This document shows positions 1 through 6,687 of a stretch of DNA of 64,000 nt, one piece after another. The translations under genes and the position numbers were made by a program. The notes beneath the pieces were generated by a model. That model searched no databases, was not told the origin of the DNA, and saw only the letters and a list, made by a program, of their open reading frames with translations. Position 1 is the stretch's first letter. The number at the start of each line of letters is the position of its first letter. This DNA is from Kiritimatiellaceae bacterium (GTDB lineage Bacteria > Verrucomicrobiota > Kiritimatiellia > Kiritimatiellales > Tichowtungiaceae): assembly GCA_013141415.1 (NCBI GenBank), contig JABFQY010000001.1, positions 62,001 to 126,000 on the forward strand, written 5' to 3'.

Positions 1-469
1 TGTCCAGAATTTCCGCCGGGCCGATCGCAAAACTGAAAGTAGGAGCCTGAGCATCCCATGCGTCCATTACCTGAACGCTCCACGCGCCGGGGGTGGCAAA
101 ACTAATTGTTTCGCCGGCGACCGCTTCGCCCCAGGCAATGAACCCGCCAGCGCTTTCGCGTGAGGTTTGAAAGGAACTGGCTCCGTAAGAAGTTGCTTCC
201 ACGCAAATGGTATTGCTTCCGGGATGCAGGTGCGCGGCGATGTCGTAGGAATCATATTCGGGATGACCCGGCGCAAACCGAGCCGGCCCCGCACCGATGA
301 AGGCTCCGTTGACGATTAACCGGTAACGCGAGTCGGCAAAAAGATTCAGGGTGGCTGAGGTCGCCGGGGAACTCAATGTGAAGTTAAGCAGGAAGCGTCG
401 GAAAAGGTTGCGGCCGTTTCCAGTTGGCTCATCCCAGATAAACGAAGCCGGATGCGAAGCGCGATCCAT
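1..469 (-). CDS. Rhamnosidase-like glycoside hydrolase, N-terminal part (runs off left edge)
   Basis: An open frame runs on the minus strand from an ATG at 469 to the window edge without a stop, so only about 156 N-terminal residues are visible. The translation begins MDRASHPASFIWDE, followed by FRRFLLNF, then LFADSRYRLIVNG, GPARFAPGHPEYDSYDI and LHPGSNTICVEA. A first beta strand, then a sugar-binding RYRLxVNGxxxGxGPAR block and a YDxYDI block, is typical of the N-terminal beta-sandwich of alpha-L-rhamnosidases (GH78) and related GH enzymes. The catalytic domain lies outside the window, so the substrate is unknown. AAAGGGA about 5 nt upstream is a possible ribosome binding site. No signal peptide is seen at this start. 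Confidence 0.7.
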   Translation of the reverse strand, partial: MDRASHPASFIWDEPTGNGRNLFRRFLLNFTLSSPATSATLNLFADSRYRLIVNGAFIGAGPARFAPGHPEYDSYDIAAHLHPGSNTICVEATSYGASSFQTSRESAGGFIAWGEAVAGETISFATPGAWSVQVMDAWDAQAPTFSFAIGPAEILD

Positions 470-608
470 AAAATCCCTTTGGTTATGGCCCGAAATTTCT
501 GCGTCGGGAAGGTTCGTAAGGTGGCGGAACAGCCGGGCTTAATCAATATGTTTTTTCCGCGCGCCAGAACGGCTTTGCTCCGCCCTGCGAACTTATCCCA
601 GTTTGCGC

Positions 609-636
609 TTGAAATAAGAAGTTCGCCGACTATCCT
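609..636 (+). promoter_or_regulatory. sigma70-type promoter of tRNA-Asp
   Basis: TTGAAA (609-614), a 16-nt spacer and TATCCT (631-636). The predicted transcription start is about 10 nt before the mature tRNA 5' end. Confidence 0.55.
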
Positions 637-653
637 CCTTGTCTCTTTCTTGC

Positions 654-729
654 GGGGGCGTAGCTCAATGGTTAGAGTGCCAGCCTGTCACGCTGGATGT
701 TGCGGGTTCGAGTCCCGTCGCTCCCGCCA
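654..729 (+). tRNA. tRNA-Asp (anticodon GTC)
   Basis: The full cloverleaf can be drawn: a 7-bp acceptor stem GGGGGCG with CGCTCCC (one G-U), a 4-bp D stem, anticodon stem CCAGC/GCTGG with loop CTGTCAC giving anticodon GTC, and T arm GCGGG-TTCGAGT-CCCGT. Discriminator G and the CCA end (727-729) are encoded. A weak AACCG/CGGTTTTT hairpin at 735-762 could terminate the transcript. Confidence 0.97.
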
Positions 730-913
730 CTTCTAACCGATTCCAAATCTGAGAACGGTTTTTCAGAGGAAGTTTTTCGCGAATAAAATTTTGGCATTTC
801 AGGCGGGCTTTTTGTCGAATTCAAAAAACCTGCTCGTTTAGGAATAACTATTGCTTTATTTACCACAAATGCAGAAATTGTATCCGGAAAATTGAGCGGG
901 AGGCAAACGGACA

Positions 914-1177
914 GTGATTTCAATGGGAGACAGAGTTCCGATGTTCAAGTTGCGGCCGTATCGCGGACTGCTGATAGCGGCCGTGTTTGTATTGGTTGTC
1001 GGCGGGCTGCTTTCCGCTTATTTTTTTACGGAAGACGTCTATCGCGCTGGAGCCCATCGAGGACTCTTTACTCTGATTGTTACGCTGGTTCTTGCCCTTC
1101 TTCTGGTGATGGTATCCTTTTCGCGGTACGGTTTCCGCCACCTGTGGCACCATCGCCCCGGTTATAAACGCGGCTGA
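914..1177 (+). CDS. Small two-helix membrane protein, function unknown
   Basis: This is an 87-residue protein between the two tRNA genes. A GTG start at 914 is chosen because GGGAGG (898-903) lies 10 nt upstream; an internal ATG at 923 is the alternative. Two hydrophobic helices (about residues 19-37 and 50-68) are separated by a short polar loop, and the C-terminal tail is basic, rich in His, Arg and Lys. No domain is recognised. The -35 box of the following tRNA-Thr promoter begins right after its stop. It could be a spurious frame, but the hydrophobic pattern and the SD support a real gene. Confidence 0.5.
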   Translation: MISMGDRVPMFKLRPYRGLLIAAVFVLVVGGLLSAYFFTEDVYRAGAHRGLFTLIVTLVLALLLVMVSFSRYGFRHLWHHRPGYKRG

Positions 1178-1181
1178 GGGT

Positions 1182-1209
1182 TTGACTTCGCCGGAACTTT
1201 TCGCATAAT
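1182..1209 (+). promoter_or_regulatory. sigma70-type promoter of tRNA-Thr
   Basis: TTGACT (1182-1187), a 16-nt spacer and CATAAT (1204-1209), with the mature tRNA starting 17 nt after the -10 box. This is one of the closest matches to consensus in the window. Confidence 0.72.
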
Positions 1210-1225
1210 CCCGCCTCTTTTTGAT

Positions 1226-1300
1226 GCCGGCGTAGCTCAGTGGTAGAGCAGCTGATTTGTAATCAGCTGGTCGGGGGTTCAAATCCCTCCGCCGGCTCCA
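1226..1300 (+). tRNA. tRNA-Thr (anticodon TGT)
   Basis: Acceptor stem GCCGGCG/CGCCGGC, D arm GCTC...GAGC, anticodon stem GCTGA/TCAGC with loop TTTGTAA giving anticodon TGT, and T loop TTCAAAT. Discriminator T and the encoded CCA are at 1297-1300. The stop of the convergent PfkB-family gene lies only 3 nt beyond the end. Confidence 0.97.
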
Positions 1301-1303
1301 GTT

Positions 1304-2440
1304 CTAAAGTCCGGGCTCGGTTTTCCACCCTTTGGAAATCCGTTTCTGCAGCGCATCCCAGGTCGGAATTCCACTGATTGCATCTGCGGCCTCGACGTTG
1401 CACGCGCCGCTTCCAGTGGCGGAGTCCATGACGGCTTCGGGGTTTTGGCCGTAAAGCAGTCCGGCAAGAAAGCCCGCGATAGCGCAGTCCCCCGCGCCGG
1501 TTGTGCCGACTACTTGCTTCTCAAAGCAGGGATGATAAAGCTCGCGGTCAATCCATTGGGCCGGATTGGCTGGCGCGCCGTTTCCAAACTTTAACAACCG
1601 TGCGGAATTGGCGGAACTGCGAAGATAGAGACCGTATGCGCCGAGTTTCATAACGACCATTCCGGTGCCCATCGCAATCAGTTCGTCCGACAGAGCGCGC
1701 AGATCCGTTTGTCGGAGTCCGCCAAGCGGTTCACCGGCCTCGAGCGCGGCTTCAAATTTTGCAAAGCGCGGGCGGTCGAGCATATAGAGCAGTTCGTCCA
1801 CGCTGGGCAGGAAAATATCGACGTGCGGCAGAATATTGCGGAGCAGAGCGCGCCAGTCGACGCGGCCTGATTCCGCGCCGGAGTCCGGCCGGGCCATATC
1901 CAGAGAGGTTGTCAGACCGTTCGCCTTGGCGTTGCAAAACAGCTTTGCCGTTTCTGCACCGCAGTCTAAAAACATACGACGCATCAGCGGCGGATAGCCG
2001 AAATGGAAAAGTCTGCCGGTCCCGATCATTGGAAAATCAACATCGTCAGCGCAGAACGCATCATTGGCACCGGGGCAGTGCAGAAACATCCGGTCGATAC
2101 CGGGCGGATTGATGACGATGGTGTATGAGCTTGCTTCGCCCGGCGCAACGACGATGGATTGCGTCAGTCCCGGATCGCGAGCGCGGATGACGTCGAGAAT
2201 GGCGCGGCCGAAGGTGTCGTTGCCGATTTTCCCGACGAGCCGGGTGTTCAGCCCGTAGCGGTGCAGGGCGAGGCCGGTATTGGATACTGCGCCGCCGGTG
2301 GCGCAGACGGCTCCGCCGACATTAGTCAGACGACCCGGCGCGTGGAGATCGGACAGCGGACGCTTTTCAGCCGGGAACGCCGGAATAATGTCCAGGCAAA
2401 GATGTCCGGCGACGATCACATCGACTTCATTTTTTTTCAT
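1304..2440 (-). CDS. PfkB/ribokinase-family carbohydrate kinase
   Basis: A 378-residue sugar kinase expected to phosphorylate a sugar or nucleoside hydroxyl with ATP in the cytoplasm. Residues 6-12 (VDVIVAG) form the first Rossmann strand. A glycine-rich GGAVCATGGAVSNTG region (42-56) matches the substrate lid and PfkB signature 1. GTTGAGDCAIAGF (312-324) is signature 2, with D318 as catalytic base and the anion hole just before it. The start at 2440 is preferred over an in-frame ATG at 2482 because MKKNEVDVIVAG begins the fold directly; no strong SD is visible. The length is at the upper end for the family. The substrate cannot be told, and the neighbours (tRNA-Thr, mnmA) give no pathway clue. 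Confidence 0.88.
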   Translation of the reverse strand: MKKNEVDVIVAGHLCLDIIPAFPAEKRPLSDLHAPGRLTNVGGAVCATGGAVSNTGLALHRYGLNTRLVGKIGNDTFGRAILDVIRARDPGLTQSIVVAPGEASSYTIVINPPGIDRMFLHCPGANDAFCADDVDFPMIGTGRLFHFGYPPLMRRMFLDCGAETAKLFCNAKANGLTTSLDMARPDSGAESGRVDWRALLRNILPHVDIFLPSVDELLYMLDRPRFAKFEAALEAGEPLGGLRQTDLRALSDELIAMGTGMVVMKLGAYGLYLRSSANSARLLKFGNGAPANPAQWIDRELYHPCFEKQVVGTTGAGDCAIAGFLAGLLYGQNPEAVMDSATGSGACNVEAADAISGIPTWDALQKRISKGWKTEPGL

Positions 2441-2464
2441 ACGCACACCCAATCTGCCGCGTGG

Positions 2465-2489
2465 AGGTGAGGGGGTCCTCACCTTTTTT
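2465..2489 (+). terminator. Hairpin with T-tract in the pfkB/mnmA divergent region
   Basis: AGGTGAGG, loop GGGT, CCTCACCT, then six T. It has the form of an intrinsic terminator on the plus strand. It lies upstream of mnmA and downstream of tRNA-Thr on the same strand, so it may stop antisense read-through across the PfkB gene. Confidence 0.45.
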
Positions 2490-2626
2490 GTTAGCGAGAC
2501 CCAATTTCCTTTTATGATTCCGCGGAGTACAGCAACGGAATGGTGCGATGTCCAGCCGGAGTTTGCGCCGACTCGGCATTATAAACTCTGGCTTTTCCGG
2601 CCTGCATTCATTACAACCCGCAGGAT

Positions 2627-3700
2627 ATGAAGAAGCGCGCGGCAGTTGGAATGAGTGGCGGCACGGACAGTTCTGTGGCGGCGGCTCTGCTTGTCGAGCA
2701 GGGGTACGAAGTGATCGGCCTGACCGCCCACATGTGGAAAGACGGATCGCGCTGCTGTTCGCTCGAAGATGTCACCCGTGCTCAGAAAGTCTGCGCGGCG
2801 CTCGGCATCCGGCACTATGTCGTCAACGCGCAGGATCGCTTCGAAGAAAAAGTGGTCGCGCCGTTTGTCAGCGAATACGCGGCTGGCCGCACGCCGTCGC
2901 CGTGTATAGCCTGCAATCAATTCATCAAATTCGGTTTTCTGCTCGACCGCGCCGTCCAGCTCGACTGCGATGTGCTGGCGACCGGCCACTACGCCCGCCT
3001 CGAAGAACGCGACGGCGCGTTTCACCTGCTGCGCGCTGTGGACCGCACCAAAGACCAGTCCTACTTCCTGCACCGTCTCTCGCAGAAACAGCTCGCGCAT
3101 ACCGTTTTCCCGCTCGGCGGCTGGACGAAAGAGGAAGTGAAAAAATGGTCGGCCGACCATAATCTGCCGATTGTACCGCGCGGCGAAAGTCAGGATCTCT
3201 GCTTTGTCGAAGAGGGAATGTATCCGGAGTTTGTCGAAGCGCGTATGCCGGAAGTTAAGAAGAAGGGCCGCGTACTCGACGACCAAGGCAAACAGCTGGC
3301 GGAACACGACGGCGTCCACCGCTTTACCGTCGGACAGCGCGGCGGAACCGGCGTTGCTGTCGGCGAACGCGTTTACGTCAGCCGGATTGATGCGGATAAA
3401 AACGAAATCATCCTCTCGCCGCGCGAAGGAGCGATGCAGTCGGAATGTTTCGTTCGGGACGCGCACTGGATTTCCGGTGAATTTCCTCAATGTACCGCCG
3501 GCGTCTCGCCGGCCTTGTTTATTGTCCAGCCGCGCTACGGCCACCGCGGCGCACCGGCGACGCTCGAAAAAATCAGTGATACCGAATTTAAAGTTTGTTT
3601 TTCCGAACCGCAATTTGCGCTGACCCCCGGACAGGCCGCAGTCGTTTATGACGGCGACGAACTCCTCGGCGGCGGGTGGATTAAGAGAATAGCGGGGTGA
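2627..3700 (+). CDS. mnmA: tRNA-specific 2-thiouridylase MnmA
   Basis: MnmA thiolates U34 of tRNA-Lys, -Glu and -Gln using ATP and persulfide sulfur from the cysteine desulfurase relay. The 357-residue length is normal. The PP-loop is SGGTDSS (9-15; most homologues have SGGVDSS). The catalytic cysteines are C95 in CIACNQFIKF and C191 in SQDLCFV. TGHYARL (118-124) and the C-terminal beta-barrel ending in VVYDGDELLGGGWI are also typical. AGGA lies only 1-2 nt before the ATG, so the start is not certain. An in-frame palindrome (3497-3513) adds the peptide TAGVSPAL in the barrel. The last 45 nt (3641-3685) recur at 4288-4332. Confidence 0.95.
   Translation: MKKRAAVGMSGGTDSSVAAALLVEQGYEVIGLTAHMWKDGSRCCSLEDVTRAQKVCAALGIRHYVVNAQDRFEEKVVAPFVSEYAAGRTPSPCIACNQFIKFGFLLDRAVQLDCDVLATGHYARLEERDGAFHLLRAVDRTKDQSYFLHRLSQKQLAHTVFPLGGWTKEEVKKWSADHNLPIVPRGESQDLCFVEEGMYPEFVEARMPEVKKKGRVLDDQGKQLAEHDGVHRFTVGQRGGTGVAVGERVYVSRIDADKNEIILSPREGAMQSECFVRDAHWISGEFPQCTAGVSPALFIVQPRYGHRGAPATLEKISDTEFKVCFSEPQFALTPGQAAVVYDGDELLGGGWIKRIAG
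3497..3513 (+). repeat. GCCGGCG palindrome inside mnmA
   Basis: GCCGGCG-TCT-CGCCGGC, perfect 7-bp arms, read in frame as part of TAGVSPAL. Other MnmA proteins, as I recall them, have a plain short loop here, which suggests an inserted repeat. Confidence 0.5.
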
Positions 3701-3726
3701 TGATTTGCTAAACAGTTCTGTTTGTC

Positions 3727-4101
3727 TCACCAGGTTTGAGTCGCCGAGTCAATGGTAACGGCCAGGGTGGCGCGCAACCAGCTAAACGGCTCCTTCATTA
3801 CGTCAAAGTCGGGTCCGGATGTTATGAACTTTGCCTTTCCTTTGATCAGGAATCCGGCTCCCGGCCCGTGTAACCCCTGAACCTTACTGCTGGCCAATGT
3901 AATCAGCACATTCGGGTTATGGGTAATATTCGCTTCCGTTTTATGCATGTAGCCTGCGGGGATAAACAATCTGCCGTCTTGTGAGATTCGGAGGTAGCTG
4001 TTCCAGGTATTGACCATATGAGGCCCGTCTGCTCCCAAAGTCGCGATAGCCACAACGCCATCCTTCTGCATTATTTCCTGAAGTTTTTCGGGAATCACCA
4101 T
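3727..4101 (-). CDS. PNPOx-like split-barrel FMN-binding protein
   Basis: A 124-residue protein resembling the pyridoxamine 5'-phosphate oxidase-like split barrel: MVIPEKLQEIMQ, then VAIATLGADGPHMVNTW (about 16-32), DGRLFIPAGYMHKTEANI and a KGKAKFI strand near 87-93. Such proteins bind FMN, F420 or heme as homodimers, and many are of unknown function. The C-terminal pyridoxamine oxidase dimerisation motif is absent, so it is not PdxH. GGAGCACGCT before the ATG at 4101 supplies an SD. Base composition looks less GC-rich than in mnmA or lpxL. The gene is flanked by a 45-bp direct repeat of the mnmA 3' end, which hints at acquisition or rearrangement. Confidence 0.75.
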   Translation of the reverse strand: MVIPEKLQEIMQKDGVVAIATLGADGPHMVNTWNSYLRISQDGRLFIPAGYMHKTEANITHNPNVLITLASSKVQGLHGPGAGFLIKGKAKFITSGPDFDVMKEPFSWLRATLAVTIDSATQTW

Positions 4102-4194
4102 AGCGTGCTCCTTTTATTTGTTTTCACAACACGGTCATAACAGCAATCACCGCAAATGCCGAACAAGTTTAGCCGGAAACGGGAAGTTGATTTT

Positions 4195-4249
4195 GTAGCC
4201 GGGGTCGGCGACCCCGGTAATTCAGGGCGGGCTCAGCGAGCCCACCTAC
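4195..4249 (+). repeat. GTAGCC-type double-hairpin repeat
   Basis: GTAGCC at the left end and CCTAC at the right end enclose two hairpins, CCGGGGTCGGCGACCCCGG and GGGCTCAGCGAGCCC. The architecture resembles the elements at 34894-34953 and 63820-63894. It is intergenic, upstream of the PNPOx-like gene. Confidence 0.65.
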
Positions 4250-4278
4250 AGAAGAAGTCGCGTTGTTGCGCTTTCGTT

Positions 4279-4332
4279 CAAGCGGTGGTCGTCTATGACG
4301 GCGACGAACTCCTCGGCGGCGGGCGGATTAAG
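4279..4332 (+). pseudogene. Remnant copy of the mnmA 3' end
   Basis: Positions 4288-4332 match mnmA 3641-3685 with two mismatches in 45 nt. The frame reads VQAVVVYDGDELLGGGRIK against GQAAVVYDGDELLGGGWIK in MnmA. There is no start and no rest of the gene, and the match stops just before the GNAT stop codon at 4336. It is a duplicated or recombined fragment, not a gene. Confidence 0.75.
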
Positions 4333-4335
4333 CAA

Positions 4336-4749
4336 TCAGTTGGAGTTGTTCCCTGCGGCGGAAATCCAGGCGGAGTTGTGCGCCGTGAATCCGATTTTTG
4401 GATAATATTTTTCCGCTTTGGGCGCGGCCAGCAGGATGATTTTAGCATTCTTTCCCAGCCGTTTTTTCGTCAGCGCAATCAGTTCTTTGCCGATGCCTGC
4501 GTGCTGGTAGGCCTGATCGACGGCGAGATCCGACAGATAGCAGCAGTACTCAAAGTCGGTGACGGAGCGCGCGACGCCCACCAGCTTGTCGCCGTCCCAT
4601 GCAGTGCACAGGAGGTTTCCATGGCGCAGCATCGCGGTGATACACGCGAGATCGTCAACGGGACGCCGCTCGGCGAGTGTTGACCGAACCAGCAAATCCA
4701 CAAATTCTGCCGGAGTGATTTGGCGGGACGACTCGTAACGGATATTCAT
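4336..4749 (-). CDS. GNAT-family N-acetyltransferase
   Basis: A 137-residue GCN5-related acetyltransferase that should move an acetyl group from acetyl-CoA to an unknown amine. The core is visible: LLCTAWDGDKLVGVARSV (beta2-beta3), YLSDLAVDQAYQHAGIGKEL (about 71-90, beta4 plus the acetyl-CoA pyrophosphate loop Q/RxxGxG/A, here QHAGIG), then a helix, ILLAAPKAEKYYPKIGF (beta5, with the YYxxxGF signature). The start ATG overlaps the stop of the upstream lpxL gene by 4 nt (ATGA), so the two are translationally coupled and probably form one operon. The substrate is unknown. Confidence 0.9.
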   Translation of the reverse strand: MNIRYESSRQITPAEFVDLLVRSTLAERRPVDDLACITAMLRHGNLLCTAWDGDKLVGVARSVTDFEYCCYLSDLAVDQAYQHAGIGKELIALTKKRLGKNAKIILLAAPKAEKYYPKIGFTAHNSAWISAAGNNSN

Positions 4750-5654
4750 TTTGCACCCTTGTTCAGCGGATCCAGCACCCAGCGTTTGTTGAACCAGAAG
4801 TATTGTTCGGGGTGGGCGTGGATTTCGGCGTCAAAAATGGAAACGAGTTTTTGCATCATCCGCTGCCAGTCCTCTTTTTTGTCGAGCGACGGGTCGGGGA
4901 AGATCGGGTCGAACACTTTGTATTCGTGGTGCGTCCAGCCGCGGCGGAGCAACGCGACCGGATAAATCGGGCAGTGCGCCATTTGCGCGAAGAGCGCGGC
5001 GCCGGCGCCGAGGTTGGCTTGGCCGCCGAGGAAATCAATCGAGAGCGCTTCGGTGGCGGAACGTACGTCGGGAAGAATCGCCAGCACTTCACCGGCTTTC
5101 AGGCGGCGGACAACATTTTTCAGTACGGTGGAGTCGTTCAGCACGACGTCCATGCCGGTGGCGTTGCGCATCCGGTTGAGCAGGTCGTCGGTGAGCGGAT
5201 TTTTCTGCCGGCGCGCGATGGAAAAAACCGGTATGCCCGCCAGTTTGCAGGCGACGCCGCCGAGATCCCAGTTGCCCATGTGCGCTGTGGCGAAAATGAA
5301 TGCGCCGTTTTTCCGGTAAGTTTCCTGCATCGCGACGATGCCGGGATACAGCGCCGTTTTTTTCAGTTGCTCCATCGTCAGCTTTTTAAAACGTGCGGCT
5401 TCAACGGCGTTGAAGCTGATGTTGCGGAAGGAAAGCCACGCGATACGCCGCCGCTCTTTGGCGGTGAAGCGGTCGCCGAAGACCTGCTTCAGGCGCGACT
5501 CCGCTTTTTCGCGGCGAAAGCGCAGGACGTGAAAGAAGAACGCGGCGATCAGCCAGCCGACCGCCAGCGCCGCGCGCAGCGGCAGAATGTTCACGACGGC
5601 GAGCAGGCCGCGCAGCAGAATGTATTCGGCGATATGTTTCGGGCGGTGTTTCAT
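4746..5654 (-). CDS. lpxL: LpxL/HtrB-family lipid A acyltransferase
   Basis: A 302-residue inner-membrane acyltransferase that adds a secondary acyl chain to Kdo2-lipid A (or another acceptor). An N-terminal hydrophobic anchor covers about residues 12-45. The HX4D catalytic motif is HMGNWD (H125, D130). Further family blocks are ILPDVRS and the C-terminal PEQYFWFNKRW. The start at 5654 (MKHRPKHIAEYIL) is chosen over an open extension to 5990 because the family begins here. It implies an LPS-bearing outer membrane. It is coupled to the downstream GNAT gene by a 4-nt overlap. Whether it is the lauroyl or myristoyl type cannot be told. Confidence 0.9.
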   Translation of the reverse strand: MKHRPKHIAEYILLRGLLAVVNILPLRAALAVGWLIAAFFFHVLRFRREKAESRLKQVFGDRFTAKERRRIAWLSFRNISFNAVEAARFKKLTMEQLKKTALYPGIVAMQETYRKNGAFIFATAHMGNWDLGGVACKLAGIPVFSIARRQKNPLTDDLLNRMRNATGMDVVLNDSTVLKNVVRRLKAGEVLAILPDVRSATEALSIDFLGGQANLGAGAALFAQMAHCPIYPVALLRRGWTHHEYKVFDPIFPDPSLDKKEDWQRMMQKLVSIFDAEIHAHPEQYFWFNKRWVLDPLNKGAK

Positions 5655-5707
5655 TGGGCGGAAACTAACGGATTGCAACAGAATGGAAAAGCCCGAAACC
5701 GATATGG

Positions 5708-6559
5708 TCACGGCTGTCCGCCCTGCCGATAGGCGCGCGGAGTATCGTTTGTCTTTTCCTTGAATATGCGGCTGAAGGCTTGCGGCGAGCCGAAGCCTGC
5801 TTCGGCGGCGATGTCGGCGATCGAGAAGTCCGTCGTGCGCAGCAGAGCCATCGCGCGGTTGATCCGGTAATTCTGCATGTATTGCCCGAGCGGAATTCCA
5901 GCGGCCTCTTTGAACAGCACACGCAATCGCGACTCCGACAGGTTTAACGTCTGGGCCAGATCGGTTGTCGCAACGGTTCGTCCTCGCCACTCTGCCATTA
6001 AGCGATTAACGGTTCTCAGTAGATTGTCTTCCGGCTCAGGCGGCAGATCGCTGCCGGAGCGCTGACGGTCTTGTTTCAGCGAAAGCAGGAGATGAAGCAG
6101 GTCGGTTTGCAGTTTCCCGGCCTGTAGTTCCGAGGCCGGCCGGTGCCATTCTTCGAGCAGATTTTTCAGCGACTGCTGCGTCGGTTCGCCGGTATCCACC
6201 ACGCGGTTCCGCAGCGGCTCCAGAAAGGTGTGTGGTGTCAGTTCAAAGGTGCAGAAAAGCCATTTTAGTTTTGCGGAAGCCAGCAGGCTGAAGTGGTGGA
6301 ACTGGTAGGGCAGAATGAGCAGCGACTGTCCGGGTTTAACGTGCAGCTCCAGATGGTCGATGTGCACACGGCCTTCGGTCGCCAGATTAAAGATGAGCAC
6401 GAAGCGGTGGTGGGAGCGGCTCTGCAGAGCCTCCTCCTGGAGTTTGTTTTTTGTCGTCCGTACAAACAGCAGCACATTGGCGGGAACCGGGAGCGGATGG
6501 TGTCCGGCGCCTTTGAAATAATCGGCCGGATCCGGTATTTGCAGTAGCGCGTTGTTCAT
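5708..6559 (-). CDS. AraC-family transcriptional regulator
   Basis: A 283-residue regulator. The N-terminal half (about 40-110) looks like a cupin sensor domain: HHRFVLIFNLATEG, then VKPGQSLLILPYQFHHF. The C-terminal 100 residues hold two helix-turn-helix motifs, TVATTDLAQTLNLSESRLRVLF and FSIADIAAEAGFGSPQAFSRIFK, ending TPRAYR, as in XylS/AraC proteins. It is divergently transcribed from the ROK/PIG-L/nagB operon across a short AT-rich gap, so it most likely controls that operon in response to a sugar. A TTGACT (6589-6594 on the minus strand), 16 nt from a weak CAATCC that ends 7 nt before the ATG, may be its own promoter. Confidence 0.9.
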   Translation of the reverse strand: MNNALLQIPDPADYFKGAGHHPLPVPANVLLFVRTTKNKLQEEALQSRSHHRFVLIFNLATEGRVHIDHLELHVKPGQSLLILPYQFHHFSLLASAKLKWLFCTFELTPHTFLEPLRNRVVDTGEPTQQSLKNLLEEWHRPASELQAGKLQTDLLHLLLSLKQDRQRSGSDLPPEPEDNLLRTVNRLMAEWRGRTVATTDLAQTLNLSESRLRVLFKEAAGIPLGQYMQNYRINRAMALLRTTDFSIADIAAEAGFGSPQAFSRIFKEKTNDTPRAYRQGGQP

Positions 6560-6687
6560 TCCGGCAGGATTGCCGTCGCGGGCTGAAAAGTCAATATCGT
6601 TAAAAAACAGATGATATTGGTAAATTATTAATGTTTATGCTCTTTCGCCGGTGAGCCATCCTTACCGCGCCAATGAGGAAATCCCTA
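6560..6687. promoter_or_regulatory. Divergent control region between the AraC regulator and the amino-sugar operon
   Basis: This short gap holds the only notably AT-rich stretch nearby (about 6595-6640) and must carry both promoters and any AraC half-sites. GAGGAA at 6675-6680 is the SD for the ROK gene start at 6688. I could not assign a confident promoter for the rightward operon. Confidence 0.4.

Noticed and set aside
452-736. A 94-codon frame overlapping the tRNA-Asp gene
   Set aside because: It reads through a complete tRNA cloverleaf and its promoter, and has no coding signature.
2579-3730. A 383-codon frame on the minus strand opposite mnmA
   Set aside because: It is the shadow of mnmA, with no family signature.
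4156-4683. A 175-codon plus-strand frame across the mnmA fragment and the GNAT gene
   Set aside because: Only the short VVVYDGDELLGGG part is meaningful, as a remnant of mnmA; the rest is antisense to the GNAT gene.
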